Shown: positions 11,706-23,488 of the stretch, one piece after another
How positions within the stretch are numbered: position 1 is the stretch's first letter
Layout of the letters: every line of letters begins with the position of its first letter
NCBI RefSeq assembly: GCF_021603645.1
Contig: NZ_BQHJ01000007.1
Span: forward strand, 310,001 to 374,000
Length of the DNA stretch: 64,000 nt
Reading direction: 5' to 3'
Source of the DNA: Pseudomonas pseudonitroreducens
Lineage (GTDB): Bacteria > Pseudomonadota > Gammaproteobacteria > Pseudomonadales > Pseudomonadaceae
Notes under the pieces: generated by a model
What the model was told of the DNA's origin: nothing
The model's database searches: none
What the model saw: the letters and a program-made list of their open reading frames with translations, nothing else
Position numbers and translations under genes: made by a program

Positions 11706-13769
11706 ATGCCTTCACCCATGAACCTGCGCCAGCGCCTGGAAGACCTGCCGGTCGGCCAGAAAATCCTCGCCGCCCTGCTGGTGCTGCTGGCGACCGTGAT
11801 GCTGGTGGCCAACCTCGCCTTCATCAGCGCGGCCTACTGGATATCCCAGGACAGCGTTGCGCCCCAGGCCCTGCAGACCATCGGCCGGCTGATCGCCAAC
11901 CCGGCGCTCAGCGAGCCGGCATTGTCCTCGCCGATCCAGGCCCAGGTCCTGCTGCGCCAGCTGGACGACTACCAGCCGCTGCGCGCCGCGGCGCTGTATG
12001 ACAGCAATGGCGAGCGCATTGCGCAGACGCCGAGCAACGGCCCGATTGCCCTGCCCGAGCGCCTCGATCACCTGGAGCGCTGGCGCCAGCACGAATACCG
12101 CCTCAACGCGCTGTTCGAACTGCCGCAAGCCGGACGCAACAGCGGCTACCTATTGCTGGTGGCGAGCAGCGAACTGCCCGGCGCCTTCTACACCGGCACC
12201 CTCACCGCCAGCCTGGTAATCCTCGCCGTCTCGGTGCTGCTCTGGCTGCTCATCGCCCAGCAGATCCGCCGCCTGATCACCCGGCCGATCCGCAGCCTGG
12301 AAGAACTCTCGCGGCAAGTCACCCGCGAGGAGAACTACGCCCTGCGCGCCGAGCGTGGCAACGCCGACGAAATCGGTCGCCTGGCCGACGCCTTCAACAC
12401 CATGCTGACCCGCATCGAGGCCCGCGAGCAGCAGCTCAAGCGCGCTCGCGACGACGCCCAGGAGGCCGTGGAGCAGGCTCAGTCGCTGGCCGAGGAGACC
12501 CGCCGGTCGAACCGCAAGCTGGAACTGGAAGTCCAGGTACGCAGCAAGATCGAGAAGAAGCTCACCGGCTTCCAGCACTACCTCAACAGCATCATCGACT
12601 CCATGCCCTCGGCGCTGATCGCGGTGGATGAGCAGCTCTACGTCACCCAGTGGAACCAGGAGGCCAGCCAGCTTTCCGGCACCAGCCTGGACGATGCGGT
12701 GAACCAGCCGGTGTTCCTCGCCTTCCCCTCGCTCAAACCCTTCCTGCCGCAGCTCACCCGCGCCGCCGAGCAGCACAAGGTCGAGCGCGTCGAGCGCGTC
12801 ACCTGGGCCCTCACCGACGCCCCGCGTCACTATGCCCTGACCTTCTACCCGCTGATGGGCGGCACCGGCCGCGGCGCGGTGATTCGTATCGACGACATCA
12901 CCGACCGCTTAGGGATGGAGGAGATGATGGTGCAGTCGGAGAAAATGCTCTCCGTCGGCGGCCTGGCGGCCGGCATGGCGCACGAGATCAACAACCCGCT
13001 GGGCGCCATCCTGCACAACGTGCAGAACATCCGCCGGCGCCTGTCGCCGGAACTGCCGAAGAACCTGGAAGTGGCCGGTGAAGTGGGCGTGCGCCTGGAC
13101 GACCTCAACCACTACCTGGAAGCGCGGGAGATTCCCAAGCTGATGGATGGCATCCAGTACGCCGGCTCCCGTGCCGCGAAAATCGTCACCCACATGCTCT
13201 CCTTCAGCCGCCGCAGCCACCGCCAGATGGCCGCCTGCGAGCTGCCGGCGCTGCTGGGCCAGGCTGTGGAGATTGCCGGCAACGACTTCGACCTCACCGG
13301 CGGCTTCGACTTCAAGTCGCTGGAGATAGTCCACGAGTACGACCCGCGCCTGGGGCCGGTTCCGGTCATCGCCAACGAGATCGAACAGGTCCTGCTCAAC
13401 CTGTTGAAGAACGGCGCCCAGGCCATCCACCTGCGTGACGACGAAGAGGAAGGCGAGTACGGCCGCATCACCCTGCGCACCCGGCTCAATCCACCGTGGG
13501 CGGAAATCCACGTGGAAGACAACGGCTGCGGCATGCCGGAGAACGTGCGCAAGCGCATCTTCGAGCCGTTCTTTACCACCAAGGAAGTCGGACAGGGCAC
13601 GGGGCTGGGTCTGTCGGTCTCGTACTTCATCGTCACCAACAACCACAAGGGGCAGATGGAGGTGCAGTCCGAGCTGGGTGTGGGCACCTGCTTCACCATC
13701 CGTCTGCCACTGGCCGCCGAGATATCCCCGCCGCTGCCGCTATTGGCGCGCGACGACAAGGAGCATTGA
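11706..13769 (+). CDS. Membrane sensor histidine kinase
   Basis: The 687-residue protein has two transmembrane helices (about 20-43 and 160-185) around a periplasmic sensor region. A HAMP linker follows (RPIRSLEELSRQV), then a coiled coil, then a PAS domain starting near IIDSMPSALIAVDEQ. The kinase core has the phospho-acceptor His426 in MAHEINNP, the N box NEIEQVLLNLLKN, and G boxes DNGCGMP and GTGLGLS. It matches PA4398, a kinase linked to swarming and biofilm behaviour in P. aeruginosa. The signal is unknown. ATG 11706 is preferred to upstream in-frame starts because those overlap panE. Confidence 0.92.
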   Translation: MPSPMNLRQRLEDLPVGQKILAALLVLLATVMLVANLAFISAAYWISQDSVAPQALQTIGRLIANPALSEPALSSPIQAQVLLRQLDDYQPLRAAALYDSNGERIAQTPSNGPIALPERLDHLERWRQHEYRLNALFELPQAGRNSGYLLLVASSELPGAFYTGTLTASLVILAVSVLLWLLIAQQIRRLITRPIRSLEELSRQVTREENYALRAERGNADEIGRLADAFNTMLTRIEAREQQLKRARDDAQEAVEQAQSLAEETRRSNRKLELEVQVRSKIEKKLTGFQHYLNSIIDSMPSALIAVDEQLYVTQWNQEASQLSGTSLDDAVNQPVFLAFPSLKPFLPQLTRAAEQHKVERVERVTWALTDAPRHYALTFYPLMGGTGRGAVIRIDDITDRLGMEEMMVQSEKMLSVGGLAAGMAHEINNPLGAILHNVQNIRRRLSPELPKNLEVAGEVGVRLDDLNHYLEAREIPKLMDGIQYAGSRAAKIVTHMLSFSRRSHRQMAACELPALLGQAVEIAGNDFDLTGGFDFKSLEIVHEYDPRLGPVPVIANEIEQVLLNLLKNGAQAIHLRDDEEEGEYGRITLRTRLNPPWAEIHVEDNGCGMPENVRKRIFEPFFTTKEVGQGTGLGLSVSYFIVTNNHKGQMEVQSELGVGTCFTIRLPLAAEISPPLPLLARDDKEH

Positions 13770-13772
13770 GCC

Positions 13773-14345
13773 ATGGGCAATCGCCTGTCGAAGATCTACA
13801 CCCGTACCGGCGATGCCGGAGAAACCGGCCTCGCCGACGGTCGCCGCGTGCCAAAGCATCACCCGCGCGTGGAAGCCATGGGCGCCGTGGACGAGTTGAA
13901 CAGCCACCTCGGCCTGCTGCTGGCCGGGCTGCACGAAGCGCGCAGCAGTGCTCTGGAAGAGGTGATCAGCGTATTGGCGCCGATCCAGCACCGCCTCTTC
14001 GACCTCGGCGGTGAGCTGGCAATGCCGGAGTACCGTGCGCTGAACGATGCCGAAGTGGAACGCCTGGAAACAGTGATCGACCGCTGGAACGAAGAGCTCG
14101 GGCCGCTGAAGAATTTCATCCTGCCCGGCGGTTCGCGACTGGTCGCCCTCGCCCACCTGTGCCGTGCCCAGGCGCGCAATGCCGAGCGTCGCTGCCAGCA
14201 GCTCAACGCCGAGGAGCCGCTGGAAGGTACGGGGCTGCGCTACCTGAACCGACTATCCGACCTGCTGTTCGTCGCCGCTCGCTTCATCGCCCGCCGCCAG
14301 GGGGTGGACGAAATCCTCTGGCAAGCCGCGGAAAAGCCCGCCTGA
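13773..14345 (+). CDS. Cob(I)alamin adenosyltransferase, PduO type
   Basis: The 190-residue enzyme transfers the adenosyl group of ATP to cob(I)alamin to form coenzyme B12. The PduO signature is complete: IYTRTGDAGETGLADGRRV for ATP binding near the N-terminus, MGAVDELNSHLG, and RAQARNAERR with LNRLSDLLF near the C-terminus. The ATG lies 3 nt after the kinase gene stop codon, so the two are probably co-translated. It matches PA4399. Confidence 0.94.
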   Translation: MGNRLSKIYTRTGDAGETGLADGRRVPKHHPRVEAMGAVDELNSHLGLLLAGLHEARSSALEEVISVLAPIQHRLFDLGGELAMPEYRALNDAEVERLETVIDRWNEELGPLKNFILPGGSRLVALAHLCRAQARNAERRCQQLNAEEPLEGTGLRYLNRLSDLLFVAARFIARRQGVDEILWQAAEKPA

Positions 14346-14369
14346 GCCTCCCACCCGCCATCCTCACTC

Positions 14370-14397
14370 CGGCACCGAGAGGTGTCGAGAGGTGCCG
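14370..14397 (+). terminator. Weak hairpin after the adenosyltransferase gene
   Basis: A 7-bp inverted repeat (CGGCACC with GGTGCCG) spans a direct repeat of GAGAGGTG. It follows the plus-strand operon but has no T run, so termination is doubtful. Confidence 0.25.
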
Positions 14398-14401
14398 AAC
14401 C

Positions 14402-14488
14402 TGTAGGAGCGAGCTTGCTCGCGAACCGCCCAGCACCTCAGCCAGGCCTGTTCGCGAGCAAGGGCTAGGCGCTTCCTCGGTCCTACGA
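14402..14488. repeat. REPIN with an extended right arm
   Basis: The left arm is the canonical REP unit. The right arm begins GTTCGCGAGCAAG as usual, then carries 13 extra bases (GGCTAGGCGCTTC) before the expected CTCGNTCCTACGAAG. It lies in the convergent interval between the adenosyltransferase and Nudix genes. The insertion point and content resemble the left arm of the copy at 62574. Confidence 0.82.
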
Positions 14489-14495
14489 AGATCCT

Positions 14496-15455
14496 TCAGC
14501 TCGACGGTTGATCGATCTTCGGCCAGAACGCACGAATACCCGCCACGCCCTGTGCCCCGGCCTGCCAGGCACGTTCGACATCCTGCGGACCGACGCCGCC
14601 GAGCAGGAACACCGGCTGGTTGAAGCCATCGATCAGCTCCGCTGCCGTTTCCCAACCCAGCGCAGGCTCGCCCGGATGGCTCTCGGTGGGCTGCACCGGC
14701 GACAGGGTGACGAAATCCACGCCCATGCGGGTAGCCAGCTCCAGTTCCTCGGCGCTGTGACAGGAAGCCGCAAGCAGGCGCTCACGCGGGAACGGCCGAC
14801 CATTGGGCGCGTATTTGCGCAGTTGCTCGGCGGTCAGGTGCCAGCCGGCCGCCGGGAAGTCGCCCAGCCACTCCAGCGGTCCCTTGAGCATCAGCTGCGC
14901 CTTGCCAGCGCACAGACCTTGCACATCCACCGCCAGGTCACGGTACTCGGGGCTGTACATGTTCGGCGCGCGCAGCTGGATCAGGCGGATGCCATTGGCC
15001 ACTGCGGCGCGCACACCCTGCACCAGTTGGGGAATTTCCAGGCCATCGGGAGTGATCAGGTAGCGATCGGGCAGGCGCGCAGCCTGCACGATGGGCTCGT
15101 TGGCGGCAGGAAACTCATAATCCGGCAGATCGCGCGGAGCGACCCAGGCCAGCGGCTGGCCCTCGGCACCGTGGGGCGCGCCGGAGAATGCGGAGACCTC
15201 CCAGACATCCAGCAGCACGTGCTTGTCACTGTAGTCGTGCTGTACACGGATCAGCGGGCGCGCCTGTTCGACATCGATGCCCAGCTCTTCCTTCAGCTCG
15301 CGAGCGAGGGCAGCCTGAACGGCCTCGCCCTCCTCCACCTTGCCACCGGGAAACTCCCAGAGGCCGCCCTGGTGCTTGTCGTCCGGACGGCGGGCGATCA
15401 ACACCCGGCCATCGAGTCCGCGAATCACGGCGGCGGCGACATGTACTCGTTTCAC
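14496..15455 (-). CDS. Nudix hydrolase fused to ThiE-like domain
   Basis: The 319-residue protein joins two domains. The first is a MutT-like Nudix hydrolase (residues 1-130) with a full Nudix box (GGKVEEGEAV, then REL and EELG). The second is a C-terminal thiamine phosphate synthase/TenI-like barrel (about 140-319; IRLIQLRAPN, GVDFVTLSPVQPTESHPG, LLGGVG). MutT removes 8-oxo-dGTP from the nucleotide pool; the role of the fused barrel is unclear. I use GTG 15455 because GAGGAG lies 7 nt upstream and the protein then begins (V)KRVHVAAAVI. It matches PA4400, so the fusion is conserved in the genus. Confidence 0.9.
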   Translation of the reverse strand: MKRVHVAAAVIRGLDGRVLIARRPDDKHQGGLWEFPGGKVEEGEAVQAALARELKEELGIDVEQARPLIRVQHDYSDKHVLLDVWEVSAFSGAPHGAEGQPLAWVAPRDLPDYEFPAANEPIVQAARLPDRYLITPDGLEIPQLVQGVRAAVANGIRLIQLRAPNMYSPEYRDLAVDVQGLCAGKAQLMLKGPLEWLGDFPAAGWHLTAEQLRKYAPNGRPFPRERLLAASCHSAEELELATRMGVDFVTLSPVQPTESHPGEPALGWETAAELIDGFNQPVFLLGGVGPQDVERAWQAGAQGVAGIRAFWPKIDQPSS

Positions 15456-15526
15456 AGTGCTACTCCTCAATCCGATTCAGGCAGGGCCCGCGCAGAGGGG
15501 CATTCTACCGTCATTGACCGGCGGCA

Positions 15527-16156
15527 TCAGGCACGTTCGACCATCGCCGCGTCGAGCCAGGGACGGAAGGCTGGCCAGGCGTAGATCGCATCGACGTAGT
15601 TCTGCGCGTCCATCGGCAACGTCACACAGTAGCTGCGCAGGCGCGTGGCTACCGGCGCGTAGAAGGCATCGGCGATGCTGGCGTGGCCGAACAGGAACGG
15701 TCCGTCCTGGCCGAACTGCTGGCGGCACAGCGCCCAGAGCTCGACGATGCGGGCGATATCCGCCGTCACGGCTTCAGGTATCTCGGCCAGGGGCTGGTTG
15801 CGCTGGAGGTCCATGGGCATGTTCGAGCGCAGCGCCATGAAGCCGCTGTGCATTTCCGCGCAGACCGTACGTGCCAGGGCGCGGGCCGCTTCGCCACGGG
15901 GCCAGAGATGGGCTTCGGGGAAACGTTCGGCGAGGTATTCGGCGATCGACAGGGAATCCCAGATCAGCCCGTGCTCGCACTTGAGCGCCGGCACCTTGCC
16001 GCTGGGCGAATGCTCGCGGATGCGCCGCGCGGTGTCCTGGCCACCCAGGGGAATGAGGATTTCCTCGAACTCGGCGCCGGTGAGCTGCATGGCCAGCCAG
16101 CCGCGCAGGGACCAGGAGGAGACGTTCTTGCTGCCGATGATCAGGGTGAGGGACAT
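15527..16156 (-). CDS. Glutathione S-transferase family protein
   Basis: The 209-residue protein has an N-terminal thioredoxin-like domain with the glutathione-binding cis-Pro segment (GKVPALKCEHGLIWDSLSIA) and an all-helical C-terminal domain. The start MSLTLIIGSKNVSSWSLRGW matches the SSWSLR-type GST subgroup, where a Ser is the likely active-site residue. The substrate is not known. It lies downstream of argJ on the same strand, separated by 170 nt containing two inverted repeats. Confidence 0.9.
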   Translation of the reverse strand: MSLTLIIGSKNVSSWSLRGWLAMQLTGAEFEEILIPLGGQDTARRIREHSPSGKVPALKCEHGLIWDSLSIAEYLAERFPEAHLWPRGEAARALARTVCAEMHSGFMALRSNMPMDLQRNQPLAEIPEAVTADIARIVELWALCRQQFGQDGPFLFGHASIADAFYAPVATRLRSYCVTLPMDAQNYVDAIYAWPAFRPWLDAAMVERA

Positions 16157-16216
16157 GGACGCGATGCTCCTGGAGGTCAGTCAGGAGACCTTAGAGCGCG
16201 ACAGCCATGAAAACAA

Positions 16217-16252
16217 ATTCCCGATTTTCATCGACTCATGAAAATCGGGAAT
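16217..16252. repeat. Perfect AT-rich 15-bp inverted repeat
   Basis: Two 15-base arms (ATTCCCGATTTTCAT at 16217-16231 and its exact reverse complement at 16238-16252) flank a 6-nt loop. It lies between argJ and the GST gene. There is no T run on either strand, so it is not a typical terminator, and it is AT-rich for this genome. Confidence 0.85.
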
Positions 16253-16263
16253 GCGAGGGGAGC

Positions 16264-16323
16264 GGCTGCAAGCTTCAGGCGAAGACCAACGCACCCTTGC
16301 CTGCAGCTTGCAGCCTGGAGCCG
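16264..16323. repeat. Palindromic repeat of the CTGCAGCTTGCAGCC family
   Basis: The left arm (16264-16279) and right arm (16300-16315) are reverse complements at 15 of 16 positions. The right side continues TGGAGCC. Bases 16299-16322 match the minus strand of 59678-59701, next to the cysN start, at 23 of 24 positions. It ends 4 bp before the argJ stop codon. This is a second repeat family, distinct from the GCGAGCAAGCTCGC REPs. Confidence 0.82.
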
Positions 16324-16326
16324 CCG

Positions 16327-17544
16327 TCAGGTCCGATATTCCGCGTTGATCTTCACGTACTCGTGGGACAGGTCGGTGGTCCAGATGGTCTCGCTGCAGG
16401 TGCCACGGCCAAGATCGATGCGGATGGTGATCTCCTCCTGGGCCATGACCCTGGCGCCCTGGTCCTCGGTGTAGCTGGCGGCACGGCCGCCACGGCTGGC
16501 GATGGCGACATCGTCCAGGAACACGTCGATCAGGCTGACATCCAGGTCCGGCACGCCAGCACGGCCGACGGCGGCGAGGATGCGCCCCCAGTTCGGGTCG
16601 GACGCGAACAGCGCGGTCTTGATCAGCGGCGAGTGGGACACGGCGTAACCAACGTCCAGGCACTCCTGGTGGGTTGCACCGCCATTCACCTGCACGGTGA
16701 CGAACTTGGTGGCGCCTTCGCCATCGCGGACGATGGCTTGTGCCAGCTCCATGGAAACTTCCAGCACGGCCTGCTTCAGCGCGGCGAACAGCGCGCCAGT
16801 GGCGGCAGTGATCTCCGGCAGTGCAGCCTGGCCGGTGGCGACCAGCATGCAGCAGTCGTTGGTGGAGGTGTCGCCATCGATGGTGATGCGGTTGAACGAC
16901 TTGTTCGAGGCATCGCGCAGCAGGTCCTGCAGCACGCCCTGGGCAACCTTGGCGTCGGTGGCAATGTAGCCGAGCATGGTGGCCATGTTCGGCTTGATCA
17001 TGCCGGCGCCCTTGCTGATGCCGGTGACGGTGATGGTCACGCCGTCGTGCTCGAACTGGCGGCTGGCGCCCTTGGGCAGGGTGTCGGTGGTCATGATGCC
17101 GGCAGCGGCGTCGGCCCAGTTATCCACAGACAGGTTGGCCAGTGCGGCGGGCAGCGCGGCTTCGATCTTCTCGACCGGCAGCGGCTCGCCGATCACGCCG
17201 GTGGAGTACGGCAGCACGGCGTTTTCCGGCACGCCAGCCAGCTCGGCCAGCTTGGCGCAGGTGCGGGTGGCGTTGGCCAGGCCCGACTCGCCGGTACCGG
17301 CGTTGGCATTGCCGGTGTTGGTCAGCAGATAGCGCACCGGGCCGAGGAAGCGCTTGCGCGCCAGGATCACCGGGGCGGCACAGAAAGCATTGGTAGTGAA
17401 CACACCCGCTACGGTAGAGCCTTCGGCACAACGCATCACCACGATGTCCTTGCGGCCGGGTCGCTTGATGCCGGCGGAGGCGATGCCGAGTTCGAAACCG
17501 GGGACCGGGTGCAGGGTGGACATGGGGCCGAGACCAACAGCCAT
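16327..17544 (-). CDS. argJ: Glutamate N-acetyltransferase / ornithine acetyltransferase
   Basis: ArgJ recycles the acetyl group from N-acetylornithine to glutamate in arginine synthesis; the bifunctional form also makes N-acetylglutamate from acetyl-CoA. The 405-residue precursor carries the self-cleavage motif [11 protein letters not shown], where the second Thr becomes the N-terminal nucleophile of the beta chain. Conserved NTGNANAGTG and [10 protein letters not shown] segments are present. The ATG at 17544 has GGAG about 8 nt upstream. It lies downstream of secA on the same strand but is separated from it by a terminator. Confidence 0.97.
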   Translation of the reverse strand: MAVGLGPMSTLHPVPGFELGIASAGIKRPGRKDIVVMRCAEGSTVAGVFTTNAFCAAPVILARKRFLGPVRYLLTNTGNANAGTGESGLANATRTCAKLAELAGVPENAVLPYSTGVIGEPLPVEKIEAALPAALANLSVDNWADAAAGIMTTDTLPKGASRQFEHDGVTITVTGISKGAGMIKPNMATMLGYIATDAKVAQGVLQDLLRDASNKSFNRITIDGDTSTNDCCMLVATGQAALPEITAATGALFAALKQAVLEVSMELAQAIVRDGEGATKFVTVQVNGGATHQECLDVGYAVSHSPLIKTALFASDPNWGRILAAVGRAGVPDLDVSLIDVFLDDVAIASRGGRAASYTEDQGARVMAQEEITIRIDLGRGTCSETIWTTDLSHEYVKINAEYRT

Positions 17545-17595
17545 GTGGCGCGCTCCTATCTAGTCAGTGAATCTACGAATCAGCGATTCAGATGA

Positions 17596-17632
17596 GAAAA
17601 ACGCCGCGAGCGGCAGGGCCGGTCGCGGCGTT
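17596..17632 (-). terminator. secA terminator
   Basis: A 10-bp stem (17600-17609 with 17623-17632, 13-nt loop) leads on the minus strand into TTTTTCTC. It lies 20-57 nt past the secA stop codon. Confidence 0.82.
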
Positions 17633-17652
17633 GGTATCAAGGTCGGGGATGG

Positions 17653-20403
<2,751 letters not shown>

Positions 20404-20483
20404 ATCGACTGGGTCATCCGAACTGGAGAATTGGAGGGCTGCCCGACTGGCTGGCCGCGGCGCGGAACGGCAATGAAGCGGGC

Positions 20484-20505
20484 ATTCTACCCGGAAACTT
20501 CCGGG
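20484..20505 (-). promoter_or_regulatory. Candidate secA promoter with spacer palindrome
   Basis: On the minus strand TAGAAT (20484-20489) is a good -10 hexamer about 80 nt before the secA ATG. Directly upstream lies the palindrome CCCGGAA-AC-TTCCGGG (20490-20505), which fills the -35/-10 spacer; the -35 itself is poor (T-rich). The layout suggests a regulated promoter, but no regulator is identified. Confidence 0.4.
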
Positions 20506-20693
20506 AAAAAAGTGCCGAAGTCATCCTCCGAAGCTTCGCATTCTGCGAGCGCCGGAGCAATGCATGGGCCGACAACTTTGAATCCGAGTGGGTGATATGG
20601 TGACGCACGGGAGGAACTTCAAGGGCCGACGGTGGCATCTGGCCCAGACAGCATCTGTTACCATCCTTCTTCATTCATTCCCGGTTGCTCTTC

Positions 20694-21158
20694 ATGGCCT
20701 TCCGCCCCCTGCCCGCCAAGGCGATGACCAAGCTGCTGCGCGAAGCCAGGCCGCTGCAGTCGCTGTTCGCCGAGGCGCAACGCCTCTCGCGCCTGCAGGA
20801 ATTGCTCGACTCGCAACTGCAGCCCGCCGCGCGCCCCTATTGCCGCGTCGCCTCCTGGCGTGAAGGCAGCCTGCTGCTGGTCGTCACCGACGGCCACTGG
20901 GCCACACGCCTACGCTACCAGCAGAACCGCTTGCTGCGGCAACTCGCTGCATTCGAGGAGTTCCGGGGGCTGGCGCGCATCCTGTTCAAGGTGCAGCCGA
21001 CAACGCAAACACCGGTGCGGGTAAACACCAACCGGATCAGCGAGTCCGCCTCCGCCACCCTCCATGAAGCCGCCGAAGGCATCAGCAATCCGCAACTCAA
21101 GGCCGCTCTCGAGCGCCTCGCCAGCCGCCGTAAACCGCCGGAATCGGGCGAGGAATAA
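20694..21158 (+). CDS. dciA: DciA family helicase operator (DUF721)
   Basis: The 154-residue protein has the N-terminal KH-like DUF721 fold (residues about 10-110) and a basic, disordered C-terminal tail. DciA helps load the replicative helicase DnaB in bacteria that lack DnaC. It is divergent from secA, as in P. aeruginosa (PA4404). No Shine-Dalgarno sequence is clear, and ATG 20694 or TTG 20685 are both possible starts. lpxC lies convergently just downstream. Confidence 0.9.
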   Translation: MAFRPLPAKAMTKLLREARPLQSLFAEAQRLSRLQELLDSQLQPAARPYCRVASWREGSLLLVVTDGHWATRLRYQQNRLLRQLAAFEEFRGLARILFKVQPTTQTPVRVNTNRISESASATLHEAAEGISNPQLKAALERLASRRKPPESGEE

Positions 21159-21173
21159 TCTGCAGGCATAAAA

Positions 21174-21197
21174 AAAGGCCACCCGAGGGTGGCCTTT
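21174..21197 (-). terminator. lpxC terminator
   Basis: An 11-bp stem (21174-21184 with 21187-21197, loop GA) is followed on the minus strand by a run of T. It ends the lpxC transcript and lies 15 nt after the convergent dciA stop codon. Confidence 0.88.
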
Positions 21198-21226
21198 GAA
21201 GTTGTAGCTGAAAGGAGGAGGTTTCC

Positions 21227-22174
<948 letters not shown>

Positions 22175-22250
22175 TCAACAATGGGCGGCGATGATAGCAG
22201 AACCGCCCTTTGCTGAACACCAATCACATTGATACTCCTGATAAATCGAC

Positions 22251-23435
22251 TCAATCGGCTTGACGACGCAGGAAGGCCGGGATGTCCAGGTAGTCCAGAT
22301 CATCCTGCGGGTTCAGCTTGGCCGCGGTGGCAGCGCCGCCGTGGCTCTGGTTGCGCATGACGGTCGGACGATCCAGGTCACGGTAGTTCACCGACTGCTG
22401 CTCGCGCTGAACCGGAGCCTGGGTGCTGACGGCCTGGGTCTGGACGGTGTTGTCGACGACCTTGACCGGCTTCTCCAGGCGCGCGCCCAGACCAGTAGCG
22501 ACTACGGTGACGTGCAGTTCGTCGCGCATGTCCGGATCGATCACGGTGCCCACTTTCACGGTGGCGTGCTCGGAAGCGAACTGCTCGATGATGTTACCCA
22601 CGTCGGAGTACTCGCCCAGGGACAGGTCCGGACCTGCGGTGATGTTCACCAGGATGCCGCGGGCGCCCTGCAGGTTGACGTCTTCCAGCAGCGGGTTGCG
22701 GATCGCCGCTTCGGTCGCCTCGCGAGCACGGTTCGGACCGCTGGCGCAGCCGGTACCCATCATCGCCATGCCCATTTCGCTCATGACGGTCTTCACGTCG
22801 GCGAAGTCGACGTTGATCATGCCCGGGCGCTTGATGATGTCGGAGATACCGCGAACGGCACCGGCCAGTACATCGTCAGCCTTGGCGAAGGCGGCCAGCA
22901 GGCTCGCGTCCTTGCCCAGGATGGTCAGCAGCTTTTCGTTCGGGATGGTGATCAGCGAGTCGACGCTTTCAGCCAGAGAGCGGATGCCCTCGTCGGCGAT
23001 CTGCATGCGCTTGCGACCTTCGAACGGGAACGGACGGGTGACCACGGCCACGGTGAGGATGCCCATTTCCTTGGCAACCTCGGCGATGATCGGCGCAGCA
23101 CCGGTACCGGTACCGCCACCCATGCCGGTGGTGATGAAGACCATGTCGGCGCCTTCCAGGACTTCGGCGATACGCTCGCGGTCCTCGATGGCGGCCTGGC
23201 GGCCTACTTCAGGGTTGGCGCCAGCACCCAGGCCTTTGGTCACACCAGGGCCGAGCTGCAGCACGGTGCGCGCGGCGATGTTCTTCAGCGCCTGCGCATC
23301 GGTGTTGGCGCAAATGAATTCGACGCCATCAACGTTGTTCTTGGCCATGTGGTTCACAGCGTTGCCGCCGCCACCACCTACGCCGATTACCTTGATGACT
23401 GCTGTTTGCGGGACGTTATCTACCAGTTCAAACAT
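22251..23435 (-). CDS. ftsZ: Cell division protein FtsZ
   Basis: FtsZ is the tubulin-like GTPase that forms the division ring. The 394-residue protein has the GTP-binding glycine loop GGGTGTGAAP near residue 105 and the N-terminal IKVIGVGGGGGNAVNHM. A variable Gln-rich linker follows residue 315, and the C-terminal peptide DDLDYLDIPAFLRRQAD binds FtsA and ZipA. It lies 53 nt after ftsA. Confidence 0.99.
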   Translation of the reverse strand: MFELVDNVPQTAVIKVIGVGGGGGNAVNHMAKNNVDGVEFICANTDAQALKNIAARTVLQLGPGVTKGLGAGANPEVGRQAAIEDRERIAEVLEGADMVFITTGMGGGTGTGAAPIIAEVAKEMGILTVAVVTRPFPFEGRKRMQIADEGIRSLAESVDSLITIPNEKLLTILGKDASLLAAFAKADDVLAGAVRGISDIIKRPGMINVDFADVKTVMSEMGMAMMGTGCASGPNRAREATEAAIRNPLLEDVNLQGARGILVNITAGPDLSLGEYSDVGNIIEQFASEHATVKVGTVIDPDMRDELHVTVVATGLGARLEKPVKVVDNTVQTQAVSTQAPVQREQQSVNYRDLDRPTVMRNQSHGGAATAAKLNPQDDLDYLDIPAFLRRQAD

Positions 23436-23488
23436 TTCCCCTCTCCTTCCTTTCTAGTTGTGTTGCCTACGTTTACCGCGGTGGTAAA

